Origin: Litomosoides sigmodontis
Taxonomy: Eukaryota; Nematoda; Chromadorea; Rhabditida; Onchocercidae
NCBI GenBank assembly: GCA_963070105.1
Contig: OY718803.1
Coordinates: forward strand, 4,818,507 to 4,882,506
Direction of reading: 5' to 3'
Length of the DNA: 64,000 nucleotides
The translations under genes and the position numbers were made by a program. Positions 53,666 to 64,000 of this stretch are shown here, piece by piece (the first letter of the stretch is position 1; each line of letters starts with the position of its first letter). The notes beneath the pieces are model-generated. The model did not search any database. It saw only the letters and a program-made list of their open reading frames with translations, and was not told the DNA's origin.

Positions 53666-56600
53666 ATGACTTTCTACACTGTTGGCAACGCCACACGAGC
53701 ACTTTCTCGTCGAGATGACGTTGAGGAGGTCATGCGTGACTGGGAAAGGAGGTTAGCCTATTTTTTACAAGACTCAAGAATTCCTTCCATAAATTTACAG
53801 TATGTGATGACAGATAATAGTTACGATTTCTGTTGCGTATATTACTAACAATTGATCTACACGTGTTTCTCATTTTTTTTCGTGCCTGCTGCGTAGAATT
53901 CTCTGATATTCAAGAAGAAAACTCATAGTATGCTGATGAAATGTAACATTTACCTCAGTCTCTCCTTTTTCAATTTGATATCATTCAATTTATATTGTGT
54001 TCGTAATTCATTAAATATGTATTCTTTAACGCTGATTCCTTATACTCATTCGTTTTCAGGTATTCCTCATACACCACAACATCGATATTCATCACAACAT
54101 TCAATGTTAATGGCCGAATGCCAGCACTTGAAGATTTATCGAATTGGTTATCCTGTGGGGGAGCATCTGCACCGGATTTTTATGTTATTGGGTTATTTTT
54201 TCACTTTTAATAGGGAATTTCAAAAGTAAGTTTATTCCAAGAGTAGTTGCTTTTTGTAGCAGTGTTTTATGATTTACTTTTAAAAGTTTCATCATTTAAG
54301 TAATGGTTCTTAACTGAATTCTTTGCTCATTGCTTTCAATGCAAAGATTAATTACCTGTTGAAAGCAGAGAATTTGTCACTGAACATGATTTATTTTGTA
54401 TAAAAATTCCACATAAAAATTCCAACATTTGATACCGATTTGTTTTCGCAATTTTAAATTATAATATTAGTTGAAAATGAACATTTATAGGAATTTAGAC
54501 AGTAAATTTCTGCATTATGAGCAATTTAGCAGAGAGAATTCAAGGATGAATTACCTTCACGAAATTTTTTTCCAGATTACAAGAAATGGATCTTTCTCCC
54601 CAGGCTTTTCTGATAAATACTTCAGCACGTCATTCTGGATGGCAAACTATAATCCAAAAGTCTCTTCCTCATTCCGCGAACTATATTCTGGTGCTATATT
54701 TTTCTTCTTTATTTGTGATGATGTAAAAAAGGTTAAAACTTGCCGGTTTATTTGTAATTGCAACATTTGTATGTTCAGAATTTAATGAGTATTAATATTT
54801 GGCATTCGATGACTTATTATGTCTATTCAAAGTATTTTTACAGGTCCAAGAGGTGCGTTTAGTCGGTATTTTGCTGATTATTTATCGTCGTATTGGTTGT
54901 AAAGTTCGACTTGATAATGCAGCCATTGATGCTGAAGTAGTGCCCACTGGTTTCCCATTATTGGGTCGCATGGGTAATAAGGTAAAAGTAATATAATGTC
55001 AGAATGGTTCGGTGTTTTAAATTAATACAAACAATGAGCAAGAAGTATTTAATGATGTCGTTTTCTAGTATCCATTGATCCCTGTATTCTATAGTTCCCT
55101 TTATATTCTTCTAGTCTCCGAAACGACTGTTTAATACCAAACTGTTTGTGCATATTGTTTTCTTACAGTAAGTGATAAAATACTTATGCACCAGTCCTTT
55201 GCTGGAAAAGGAATGATCTCGTTGTTTGCTTTTTATTTCATGAACCATTTTATTTTAGGGTGGTGTGGCAGTCAGCTTACAGATTAATGACAGCTATCTT
55301 TGTTTCGTGAATTCTCATTTTGCTGCTGGACAGGAAGAATCGGAAAAACGAAACCAGGATTACAGGTTATTTTAAGAAATGAAACAAGTGGTGTATAGTT
55401 GGTAATAATGTTTGTAAAATTACACTTAAAACTAGAAGTGATATTCAGTAATTTGTGGTGATATCGTACCTTTCAATTTTGTTTTTAGAGAAATATCACA
55501 GATTCGTTTTCCAAAAAGCAATAAAAGTTTGTTTGATCACGATGTCATATTCTGGTTTGGTGATATGAATTTTCGTCTGGAAACTAATAGTGATTTGAGT
55601 AACGACGATTTCCGGCGTCTCTGCGCTGACGAAAATACATTTAGAGATATGATAGTGTTTGATCAGGTGAGCTTCTACAAGTAGCATGGTGTCCTTTTCC
55701 AGACCATATTTTCGTTTATTATAAAAGACAAAATGTTTTAACTTATATAAAATTAGATCATTTGTGGATATCGTATAAATTATATACTTGAAACTTTTGC
55801 AAAAAAATGCTAATTTTTTTAGTTGAAGAAACAGAAAATGCTCAATCATATATTTGTTGATTTCAAAGAACCGGATGTTTTAAATTTCCGCCCAACGTAT
55901 AAATATGACCCTGGAACATCGAGGTGGGATACCAGGTTAGCCATGAACTTATTCACTTCTGACATTTGCATTTGTATATTCCACAATACTTCCTAATACT
56001 GTAGAATATATATAAATTCGAACTTTACACAATCTGTCATATATTATGATTCTAGTTTTGCCGACTATGGCATATTTTATTTCTTAAATCTGATGGATAT
56101 ACTATTGTTTCTAAAAAATATAGTGGTGTTGTGTTTAAGTGAGAAATGTCGTTGTCCAGCTTGGTGTGATCGAATTTTATGGTGGCATCGTGATGGAGTG
56201 AATATCCGACAACTGTTCTATGAAAGTGTGGAATCAGTGGTGTTTTCAGACCATAAACCAGTGCGATCCATATTTCATGTAGAAATACGAAGTGTCAATG
56301 AAGCTAAACGGGATGCTTGCTTAGAAGAAGCTATACGAGAAGCAGATAGGCGTGCTAATGAAGCACTTCCGCAGATTGAGTTATCGGAAAGCGAAGTAAA
56401 TTAAATACATTTCTAAAACCTTAGTTTATTAGGCCTTAGTTTATTAGTTCCTTAAGCCACTGTGTAACATGCTATTGGTAACTTGCCACTGCGATAGGTG
56501 ACTACTTTCTACGAACTTTTTAGGTGGATTTCGGCAAAGTATACTTTTTTCAAAGTGCATCCAGGATACTAACAATAAAAAATACGGGTAAGACAAAAAT

Positions 56601-58530
56601 ATCATTTTCCTTCGGTGCGAGACCAAATCGTACAAAAATTTGTGAACCTTGGCTCTCTATTACACCACCCAACTCGAGACTTCAACCAGGTGCATCTTGT
56701 ACCATTAGTTTGCAGGTTTTTTTTTAAATATTTGCAGAATTTTAATTTATAATTCTACTTTAAGCAAAACTCTGAATGAGTTTCCTAAAAGTGATTCATT
56801 GTGCAACATCAGCATGCATATTTGTAAAGTCAGAAATATAATGTCGGAAGCGGATCAGTTAGATGTAGATTATAAATTTTAATGCGTTAGTAAAATTAGG
56901 AATAAATTTTTAGTCTTTTTGCAGATTTTGATTGATAAGGGAATAGCGTGGACAGTAGATGGAGATGGGAAGCTATCGGAAATTCTGGTACTTCGATTGC
57001 ATCATGGGAGACATTATTTTGTCACTGTTTCGGCTCATTATCAACACAGCTCCTTTGGTTCATCGTTTATTCATCTAATTCATAAGGAAAAACAGGCGAT
57101 ATCTACCTCCGAACTCGTTAATCTGGTATGAAATCCGGTTTGTATTGAGATAAGTTATTGCTATATTAAGGCAAGGTACAAAGTTGTAAAAAAAATATAT
57201 AAATTTGAGTACCGTATATTCTTTTCATTTTATTTTTAGACCTTTACCCCTACATCACTTATATCTGCTGTCATGTCTGGCGTACCGGAATCTGTTTTTC
57301 GAATTATCGAAGCACTAAAACAAAACGGTTTACAAAAAATTTGTTTTGATGATCCCTCTGCTCATAGCGAATTTATAGCTTTGCGAAATGCTTTGGATAC
57401 TGGAAAACCAATAAATTTGTGTAACTTTTTCACTTTTCTTATTGTTTTTCCTTTATGGAGATGTTTCTTGCTTTTACATTTTTTTCTGACCTTGCATTTA
57501 CAAATTTGAATTTGGGAAAAAATTGAAACTTTTGGTTGATAAACTTTATTCGTCTTTCAGTTGAAGCCTGCAGATCAGCGTTCGGTATGTATGATACTTT
57601 ATTAACACTTATCACTTCTTTTAAAGGTATTTGGCGTTTTGTTTAGAAGTTTTTTTTTGAAATTCTATGTATCATATTTTATCTGATAACTTTAAAGTCA
57701 TCCTGAAGTCATCATGCACTGCTACTTTGAGGGGAAATTATTTGTGATTTTAAGAGACTGAAGTTGTTTTGAACATCAGCTCCAAGTATTTCAATAAAAG
57801 AGTAAAAGAAACCTTTTTTATAGAACATAAGAAAATCCACGAACATGTATTTCTTTTTGGCATTTTTGTAATTTTTATTTTCTTGAAATCTGTTCTTAGT
57901 TCATTTAATATTCATAGTCTTACAGTTTTTACTTTCAGAATCTATAATACCTCAAGCTTTACAAACGGAATGTTTACGAGCAGGTGGTGATATCAACAGT
58001 TGTTGGTCATGCATCGAAAAATTCCCTGTTGAAAATCGCAATATGTTTATTTATTTTATTGGCTTTATAACGGAGCTCATGAAGCAGAATAGCACTGCTG
58101 ATAGTTGGTTTTTTTGCAAAAAAACTTTTTTCCATGCCTTATTTCCTAAATTTTAATCTTGTGCGCAGTGCTTTCTGAGCAATATTATGTTTGCATTCGC
58201 TTAGGCTCAGATTTCGTAGATAAGTTATTCTTCCATATAACTAACGAAAGTAGTCCTTCGGCATTTTTTCAAAACCGATACTTATGGAATAAAATATCTT
58301 AAAGATCCAGCAATACTTCGTCTAAAATTTGGAACCTAGTGATAAATTTTGTTTCAGCTCAAACACAGTTGCTATCGGATATTATATTTAAACAACCAAC
58401 TGGTCAGGACGGTTATTTGCAGCGCTTGAGATTTCTGGAAACATTTATAATGAGAAGTCGAGAAAATAGCAGAAGTGTCCCCTCACTTCCTGCAAATTGT
58501 CAGAACGATGCTGACCTCATTGTTTTGTAA
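53666..58530 (+). CDS. ocrl-1: OCRL/INPP5B-type inositol polyphosphate 5-phosphatase with ASH and RhoGAP-like domains
   Basis: Phosphoinositide 5-phosphatase of endosomes, Golgi or cilia. Exons: 53666-53751, 54060-54191, 54576-54690, 54844-54981, 55259-55365, 55489-55666, 55823-55935, 56140-56395, 56524-56715, 56925-57125, 57240-57420, 57561-57584, 57939-58103, 58358-58530; phases agree, 686 residues. The catalytic domain (about 25-340) has [47 protein letters not shown] and FSDHKPV. ASH (about 375-500) starts [20 protein letters not shown]. The RhoGAP-like part (about 510-686) has [18 protein letters not shown] and lacks an evident arginine finger, as in OCRL. No PH domain is seen at the N-terminus; the ATG chosen may be internal. 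The C-terminal splice at 58103 is the least certain. The symbol follows the C. elegans orthologue. Confidence 0.9.
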
Positions 58531-59829
58531 AAGCCTTTGAGATTGTTAACTCTGACTCTTAGTTTGGTCAATGAGTTGTATTGTCTTATTGTAATTGGTG
58601 ACCGTGTTATTTGTGAAATTGACTTTTAACATAGTTCTTGTTTATCTTCCTATCATTAATTAACTGTCAAATGATCCAGAGCTTTTATTAAACTACTCTA
58701 ACTTAAGAACCTCATCACCTCTAAATATATTGAAAGCCTCTGTTTGTAATCTTTGCTTTTTACTCATCTGTAAAATTAGCACAAACTACTGCTTTTTACT
58801 CCATTCAATTTTTTTTTCCAATTAACTGTAATGCTGTCTTGTAGCGGGCAATTTTAGTTCCATTTTAAGATGTCTGCTCATAGAGTAGTGGTGCTAACCT
58901 GTTTTTGACAATATAGTTATTATCACAGCATTTATTCATTTTATCTCGAAGGACTTTCATAGGTGAACTATGTGGAACGCTTTCTACTGATTTCATTTTA
59001 GCTCATTAATGCGGATTAAAATTTTACTTCGGGGAATTGGAATACTTAGGATGATGGTGGGAGAGACGAATCCACATATTTCAAAGATGTCTTGCAGTAG
59101 CAGTGGCAAATAGGTTAGAGCAATGTGGGGAATAATTTGAGAAGTTTCAATTGCATGTAAACAGTATATCATTTTGATGGACTAAAAGTGAGAGGTGGAA
59201 GTCCAGATCGCTCAGGCGTTTCTTTCTTTTGTAGGGATGTCCGTGAATTTGTTTCCTTAAGGCAGTTAATCATCATTAGGAGATACAGTGATCCAGTGAT
59301 CAAATCGGATAGCTGGTTTGAAATTACAACTCAATTGTTTTTGTGGACCACGTGAGTATTCATTGTCCAGACTCATCACTGTCAAGTGGAACCGCTGTAG
59401 TGGTGGTATTTTGTGGGGAAAGGATTAAGTGCTTTGACGTTTATTCCGCATATCACGCTCGCGGGAGTGGGCTAACCAGTTTAAATTTCGGAAACCTACT
59501 TAGAGGTTTCTTAGCGACACTAAAAGCGCTTCTAAAAACAGCCGATTGTATTAGAGTAAATTGGTGGAAATGGCGAGTCGTTTCCATTTCGTCGGATCTG
59601 GGTCCACTCTCTTACCAATCGCACATTGTGCTAAAATACCATTCAGTTGGATTTTTTTGTTAAATCATTTAATTTTGTGTGACGGTGTTGACTGTGACAG
59701 ATGTACTGTACTCCACGATAAATTAGCGCAAATGTGGGGCCAAGGAATCTTTGCAAGCCAGAAACTATGTATGACGTATATCAGGACTGTAAACAACTTT
59801 ATTGAAGTACACTGATCCCTTTTAAAGAT
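58531..59829. other. Intergenic region between OCRL and SYAP1-like genes
   Basis: No conserved exon recognised. An open frame at 59343-59663 encodes nothing I know and has no matching frame or splice context. Confidence 0.5.
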
Positions 59830-62294
59830 ATGAACAACTTCGCATCATGGATGCAGCAAGCAAAAGAAGTTACTAAAAAAATATCCAATATGATGTACAT
59901 ACCACCGGAGGATAGTACTGATGGAGAGAAAATCTTGGATGATGCTGTATTCGAGGAAATGCTCGTTGATACTGAAAATGGAAGCGACAATTTCAGCAGC
60001 TTAAAAGAAATGGGAAACAAAGAAAATGTCTCATCGACGGTGAAACTTGAACGAAGTGTAAATGGTAATGAAGATGTTAGGGGACTAAATCGAAGCAAGA
60101 TTGAAACCAATGCTGCTGCGACTGTCGGAGCTGCGAGGAAATATGCAAGTAAAATTTTCTAGTTTGAAATTCCTGTTTTCTGGTTAGTCCTCCTATTCAT
60201 TTTTTTTCGTTATTAATCGTCCTATCTAAATTTCGAAGGCATTGTTAGGCTGTATAATGGATTGGTGTGTAAATTGATTGTTTATCTTGTCCCGTTTGTA
60301 GATTCCTTCTTTTCTTTGGCAAAAGAGGCTACAGCAAAGGCTGCAATAACCGCTGAGGAAACTGCGAAGAAGCTACAAAATGTTGTCACCGAAAAGGTAT
60401 GAATGTTAAATGCTGCATCTAGTATGGGATGTTCCTGTTTGAAGTTTGAAGGAAATATCATCTGCCTGTAACTGTAGTGCTAAAATCTGCATTCTTTCGA
60501 TGTAAGCTGATATATGAAATGACCTTTAAAATTTATTTTTTGGTTAAACATTCTTGGAAATTATGTACGAAAACTTAACAAAGTTCTCTTAGTTTCATCG
60601 TTCATAATTATATTAATGTCTCGATTATAGCATTATTACCTTTGCAGACAATAATTGGTAACTTGGATAAAGAGCAAGCAAAATTCAAAGTTGAAGTAAA
60701 TGCAAAGAAGTTAACAGCATCTGCATTGCCGTGGTCCGATCTACCAGATCAGTGGGTTGCTAAAAAGCACATTTTGTCACTCTCACTGGTAATTTTTTTA
60801 ATATTGCTTACTTCAAACGATTTGTCTTTTGAAGCAGCTATATTGTATGCTTCAAATGAAACCGGAGTTTGAAACCAAAGTCAGTTTTCAATGGTTCGGG
60901 AAGTCATGTCTGCAATGTTGTTCTTTGTACTCATTTCTTCCATGATCAAATTTGTTTTTAGTTGTAGAAAGTCAACGATTAAGACAGCTATTGAGTTCGT
61001 TTGCTAAGCCAAATTATCAAATCCGATTAGATATCTCAGATTTAACGATCGACTGTCCTTAGCTTCAAATGCAATAAAGTCATATGTATTTGTTGCAAGA
61101 TCCCATGAACTTTATTGAGTTTAAATTGTCTCTGTCATTTCTTGCAAATACCACTACCTTGTATGAGATTCGTTTAACACTTTAAACGTCGAAGAATCAT
61201 ATAGACGATTTTCTATACTATTTGAGTTGCTTTCAGGATGCTCGGAATTTTACTCGTGATCCTCCATCAGAGACGAATTTTGACTTTACACAGATGCAGT
61301 CGGTGGCAGCTGTTTTACTCAAAAATGATCCGAATTTGAGAAAAATTAGATTTCAGCTTGTCCCGAAAAAGTATTCTTTGTACTCATTTCTTCCATGATC
61401 AAATTTGTTTTTAGTTGCAGAAAGTCGACGATTAAGACAGCTTATTGAGCTAGTTTGCTAAGCTTCTGTACTTGCATTTGAAAAGATGTGAACTCTCGTC
61501 TGTTTCAATAAATAACAATCACTAAAAATTTGAAATCTCTAATGAGGATTGCCCATTAATTTCGTAATGTTTATTCTTTAAACCTTTTTGTAGACTAACT
61601 GAAGAGCGTTTCTGGCGAAATTACTTTTACCGTGTCTCACTGGTAAGACATGCAGCTCTAGGAGAAAACGGTATGTCTGCCGAAGTACCCGTCTCCTCAA
61701 AAATCGTCGAGCAGTGGGAAAGTGCAAAATTCTCTGGTTTCGAAGATAAAAAAGCAAAAGAGGAAGAAATTAAAATAAACAGGGGGGAACAGATTTCAAA
61801 AAGTAATATGAAAGAGCAGAATATTGCTGAAAATGAAGACGATGGGACGAAGAATGGAAAGTTAAATGAAATTCGTGAAAATATTATCAGTCCTACGAGA
61901 GAAAGTACGTTTTTACCTTTTTTTAGTTTTTTTTTTTCAACCTCCACTAAGACAAGTTCCAAAGTCCAGCTTTATGCATTTTTATTGTTCACGCAGTATG
62001 CTTTTCGGTTCAGGCTACACTACCATATACAAATGTGTTTTTTTTCCAAGTTTTTATGCTTTGCTTCCTCTGTCACTCCAACAAAATTACATTCTTAAGG
62101 CCTGATCCAAGAATTCATATATGATGTGTCTCTTTTCATACTGTACTACAAAGTTAATTTTTTCAGAAATTGGAGAAGATATGGAACGAGATTTGATAAA
62201 TTCTTTAAATGATTATGAACTTGTAAGTGGTCAGATAGATAAAACAGATGAACAATGGGAAGAGGAAATGACTGAATTACTCAATTCAGCATAA
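59830..62294 (+). CDS. SYAP1-like BSD-domain protein
   Basis: Homologue of synapse-associated protein 1 (SYAP1; SAP47 in Drosophila), cytosolic, linked in animals to Akt signalling and synaptic function. Exons: 59830-60148, 60302-60396, 60648-60788, 61237-61370, 61594-61904, 62167-62294; phases agree, 375 residues. Conserved landmarks are TIIGNLDKEQAKF (TIIGDFQKEQKKF in SYAP1), then the BSD domain (about 185-260) with ARNFTRDPPSE and FWRNYFYRVSLVR, an acidic Lys/Glu-rich region, and the C-terminal NDYELVSGQIDKTDEQWEEE motif that ends the family. The N-terminal 130 residues are divergent and Glu/Ser-rich. The start is the first ATG, MNNFASWMQQAKEV, fitting an amphipathic N-terminus as in the family. 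Confidence 0.9.
60921..61462. repeat. Dispersed pair of about 88-bp direct repeats in adjacent SYAP1 introns
   Basis: Copies at 60921-61008 and 61374-61462 share TTCTTTGTACTCATTTCTTC and about 65 further bases with only a few differences. The exon 61237-61370 lies between them. The second copy starts 3 bases after that exon's donor. Confidence 0.95.
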
Positions 62295-64000
62295 AGAAGT
62301 TTTTGCATTCCTTCATTTCCTTGAACTAATGCAATTCGATGTTGAATTTAAAATGATGTTTCTACATGGTATTTTATATTTTCGACTTTTGCTTTTACTA
62401 TTTTTCGACTTCACTTAAGAGTTTTTGTTAATATTGACTTATCGTGTAAGTAGGAGAAAGAAGAGGATTCTAAATTGTATTCATCCATTGTTTCGTTTCT
62501 TCAGACGAGTCTAGATTTCTATGCGGAAGAATAACGTTTGCAAGTTTAAATTTACTTCATATATCAGTAAGTGGTAATAGTTCAAAGCATTTTCAATACC
62601 GTGTTTTAATTAAATTGAATTCTTCCAGTATGCTTTCACTGTACAGAAGTGAGAATTTTAGCACAAACTGTATATATCTAACAGAAAATTTTTCATTCGA
62701 TGAGGGGCAAACTTCAGAGTAATAGTTACAAATCACTTGAAGATGGGCAAAGTGCTGCACATCTCTGCAAGATTTATTAGAACTTTTTTTTTGCACCAAC
62801 ATTATTTTTTTATGTATCCTAATTATTTAACTGCACAATTTATTTAATATCGTTGTACTTAAAATTTGTTGCTAACCCGACATAAATTTTCTTATCGGAT
62901 AAGTCTACTACCTTAAAAGGTTGCGGAAGATCTTGATTGAGATAAGTTAGTGAATGTTGTTTGGATCATTTAAATGTCAACATTTCCATCAAAATTCATT
63001 TAAATTCAGGAATCAAAGATCTGAGGGTTGAGTTTGCAGGAGGAAGGGACTGACGAGTGAGAGGAAGAGGGAAGGGAAGCATTACTTCAGAAGACGTCCT
63101 GCGAAGCTCTCAAAATTCCAATAGCATTTCTATCCACTTTTTGTTTCACATATTATGCAACGGATACCAGCTTACCTGCATTACATGTCCGTTTAACAAC
63201 ATGTCTGTTCGTCTGTGGCTGTTCCGGATGGGTTCTAGTATTTTTGCAAATTATCAATTCATGTAACAGGGAGTAGTCTCTGTAAAATCACTGCTGATTG
63301 ATCTGTCCTGTCAAACTCACTAATTCTAACAGCAGTATTACAATGATCCATATCGCATCAGTGATGACGGACGATATCGATCGTGAGATGTTCTGAAGTG
63401 TAGGAACAACAAGTCTAAACAAGGTGTGCCCTATCTGAGATGAAAATGAATTTGCATTGCAGCTGGAGTGAATGCTAACAATGATTCAGACTTCTCATGA
63501 AACACGTATGATGCATCATCCAATGCATTCGCTTATTTTAGTCCTACCACTCCCGCGGATATGCTATTTGAAAGGGAAAGTTGAAGTTTGAATTGACGCC
63601 TTAGAGTGGTTTAAATTCAAAAACATCAAAAGATGAAAGGTCGCGCGGTTGCAGTGTTATCAGTGATAGTCTCGTGAGCCGTACAAACAGTAACACATCT
63701 GGAGTTATGCATTGTTATTGATCTTCCTTTAACCCATAATGTTTACTACTTCCCCTGCCGCCAGACGTAATCACACATATGTGCATGTTTGTGTGTGTGC
63801 GTGTTTTTGTGTATGTGTGTGTTTGTGTGTGTGCGTCTGTCCGCGTGTGTGAATATGTGTGTGTGAATATGTGTGCGTGCGTCTGTGTGTATGTATGTGT
63901 ATGCGTAAGTATTTTTTCAGTGAAATGCAAGTTGAAGCCGTGTTTTGATATTTTTGCAGCCTCCCTCTCATCCATCCATCCACCAGCACCACCACCTTCC
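62295..64000. other. Downstream intergenic sequence to window end
   Basis: SYAP1-like 3' UTR, then DNA with no recognised exon, a TG microsatellite (63779-63908) and a C-rich stretch at the edge. Frames through the TG repeat on the minus strand are low-complexity. Confidence 0.5.
63779..63908. repeat. Imperfect (TG)n repeat, about 130 bp
   Basis: Long TG/GT array interrupted by CG, TA and TT steps such as GTGCGT and GAATATG. Confidence 0.95.

Noticed and set aside
58167..58220. Possible RhoGAP exon between 58103 and 58358 of the OCRL gene
   Set aside because: The direct join 58103/58358 keeps phase, while including this segment leaves no workable donor; it may still be an alternative exon.
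59343..59663. 106-codon frame between OCRL and SYAP1-like genes
   Set aside because: Needs a GTG or TTG start, matches nothing known, and lacks any splice or poly(A) context.
63715..63995. Minus-strand frames of 74-86 codons rich in His and Thr
   Set aside because: They are translations of the TG microsatellite.

Overview
The window looks like nuclear DNA of a parasitic-type nematode, probably a clade III (spirurid/filarial) species. The evidence is AT-rich DNA, many introns of roughly 100-700 bp with TTTCAG-type acceptors, and tyrosinases fused to ShK domains, a typically nematode architecture. The clade is inference; no marker gene fixes the species. I traced exons by hand using homology, splice dinucleotides and reading phase. 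Eight of the ten gene models keep phase through every join. The DPP gene has two unresolved joins, and the first 5-phosphatase gene has an unresolved 5' end.

Layout: (1) 2-5882 (+), the 3' part of a focal adhesion kinase gene (FERM, kinase, FAT). (2) 7297-12052 and 17004-22157 (+), two tandem tyrosinase-like genes with four and two ShK domains. The second has Leu in place of a CuB copper ligand and carries a long Ser/Arg-rich insert. (3) 24048-28181 (-), a secreted class-2 semaphorin (sema, PSI, Ig). (4) 29748-30566 (-), a short UBAP1-like ESCRT-I protein. (5) about 34962-43881 (+), a type II membrane dipeptidyl peptidase IV homologue with a complete Ser/Asp/His triad. (6) 45225-48630 (+), an hnRNP F/H protein with three quasi-RRMs. 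(7) 49983-52740 and 53666-58530 (+), tandem OCRL-type inositol polyphosphate 5-phosphatases; only the second has the ASH and RhoGAP-like domains. (8) 59830-62294 (+), a SYAP1-like BSD-domain protein. Long non-coding stretches lie at 12.1-17.0 kb, 22.2-24.0 kb, 30.6-35.0 kb and in the putative first DPP intron (35.0-38.0 kb).

The genes do not form one pathway. They are mostly conserved housekeeping or developmental genes: adhesion signalling, axon guidance, endosomal sorting, phosphoinositide turnover and RNA processing. Two tandem duplications (tyrosinase and 5-phosphatase) have produced diverged copies. I see no mobile-element coding sequence, tRNA, rRNA or CRISPR array. The most unusual signals are the missing copper ligand in the second tyrosinase, the catalytic-only 5-phosphatase duplicate, the FAK that lacks the usual phosphotyrosine sites, two apparent GC-AG introns, and a perfect 16-bp intronic hairpin.
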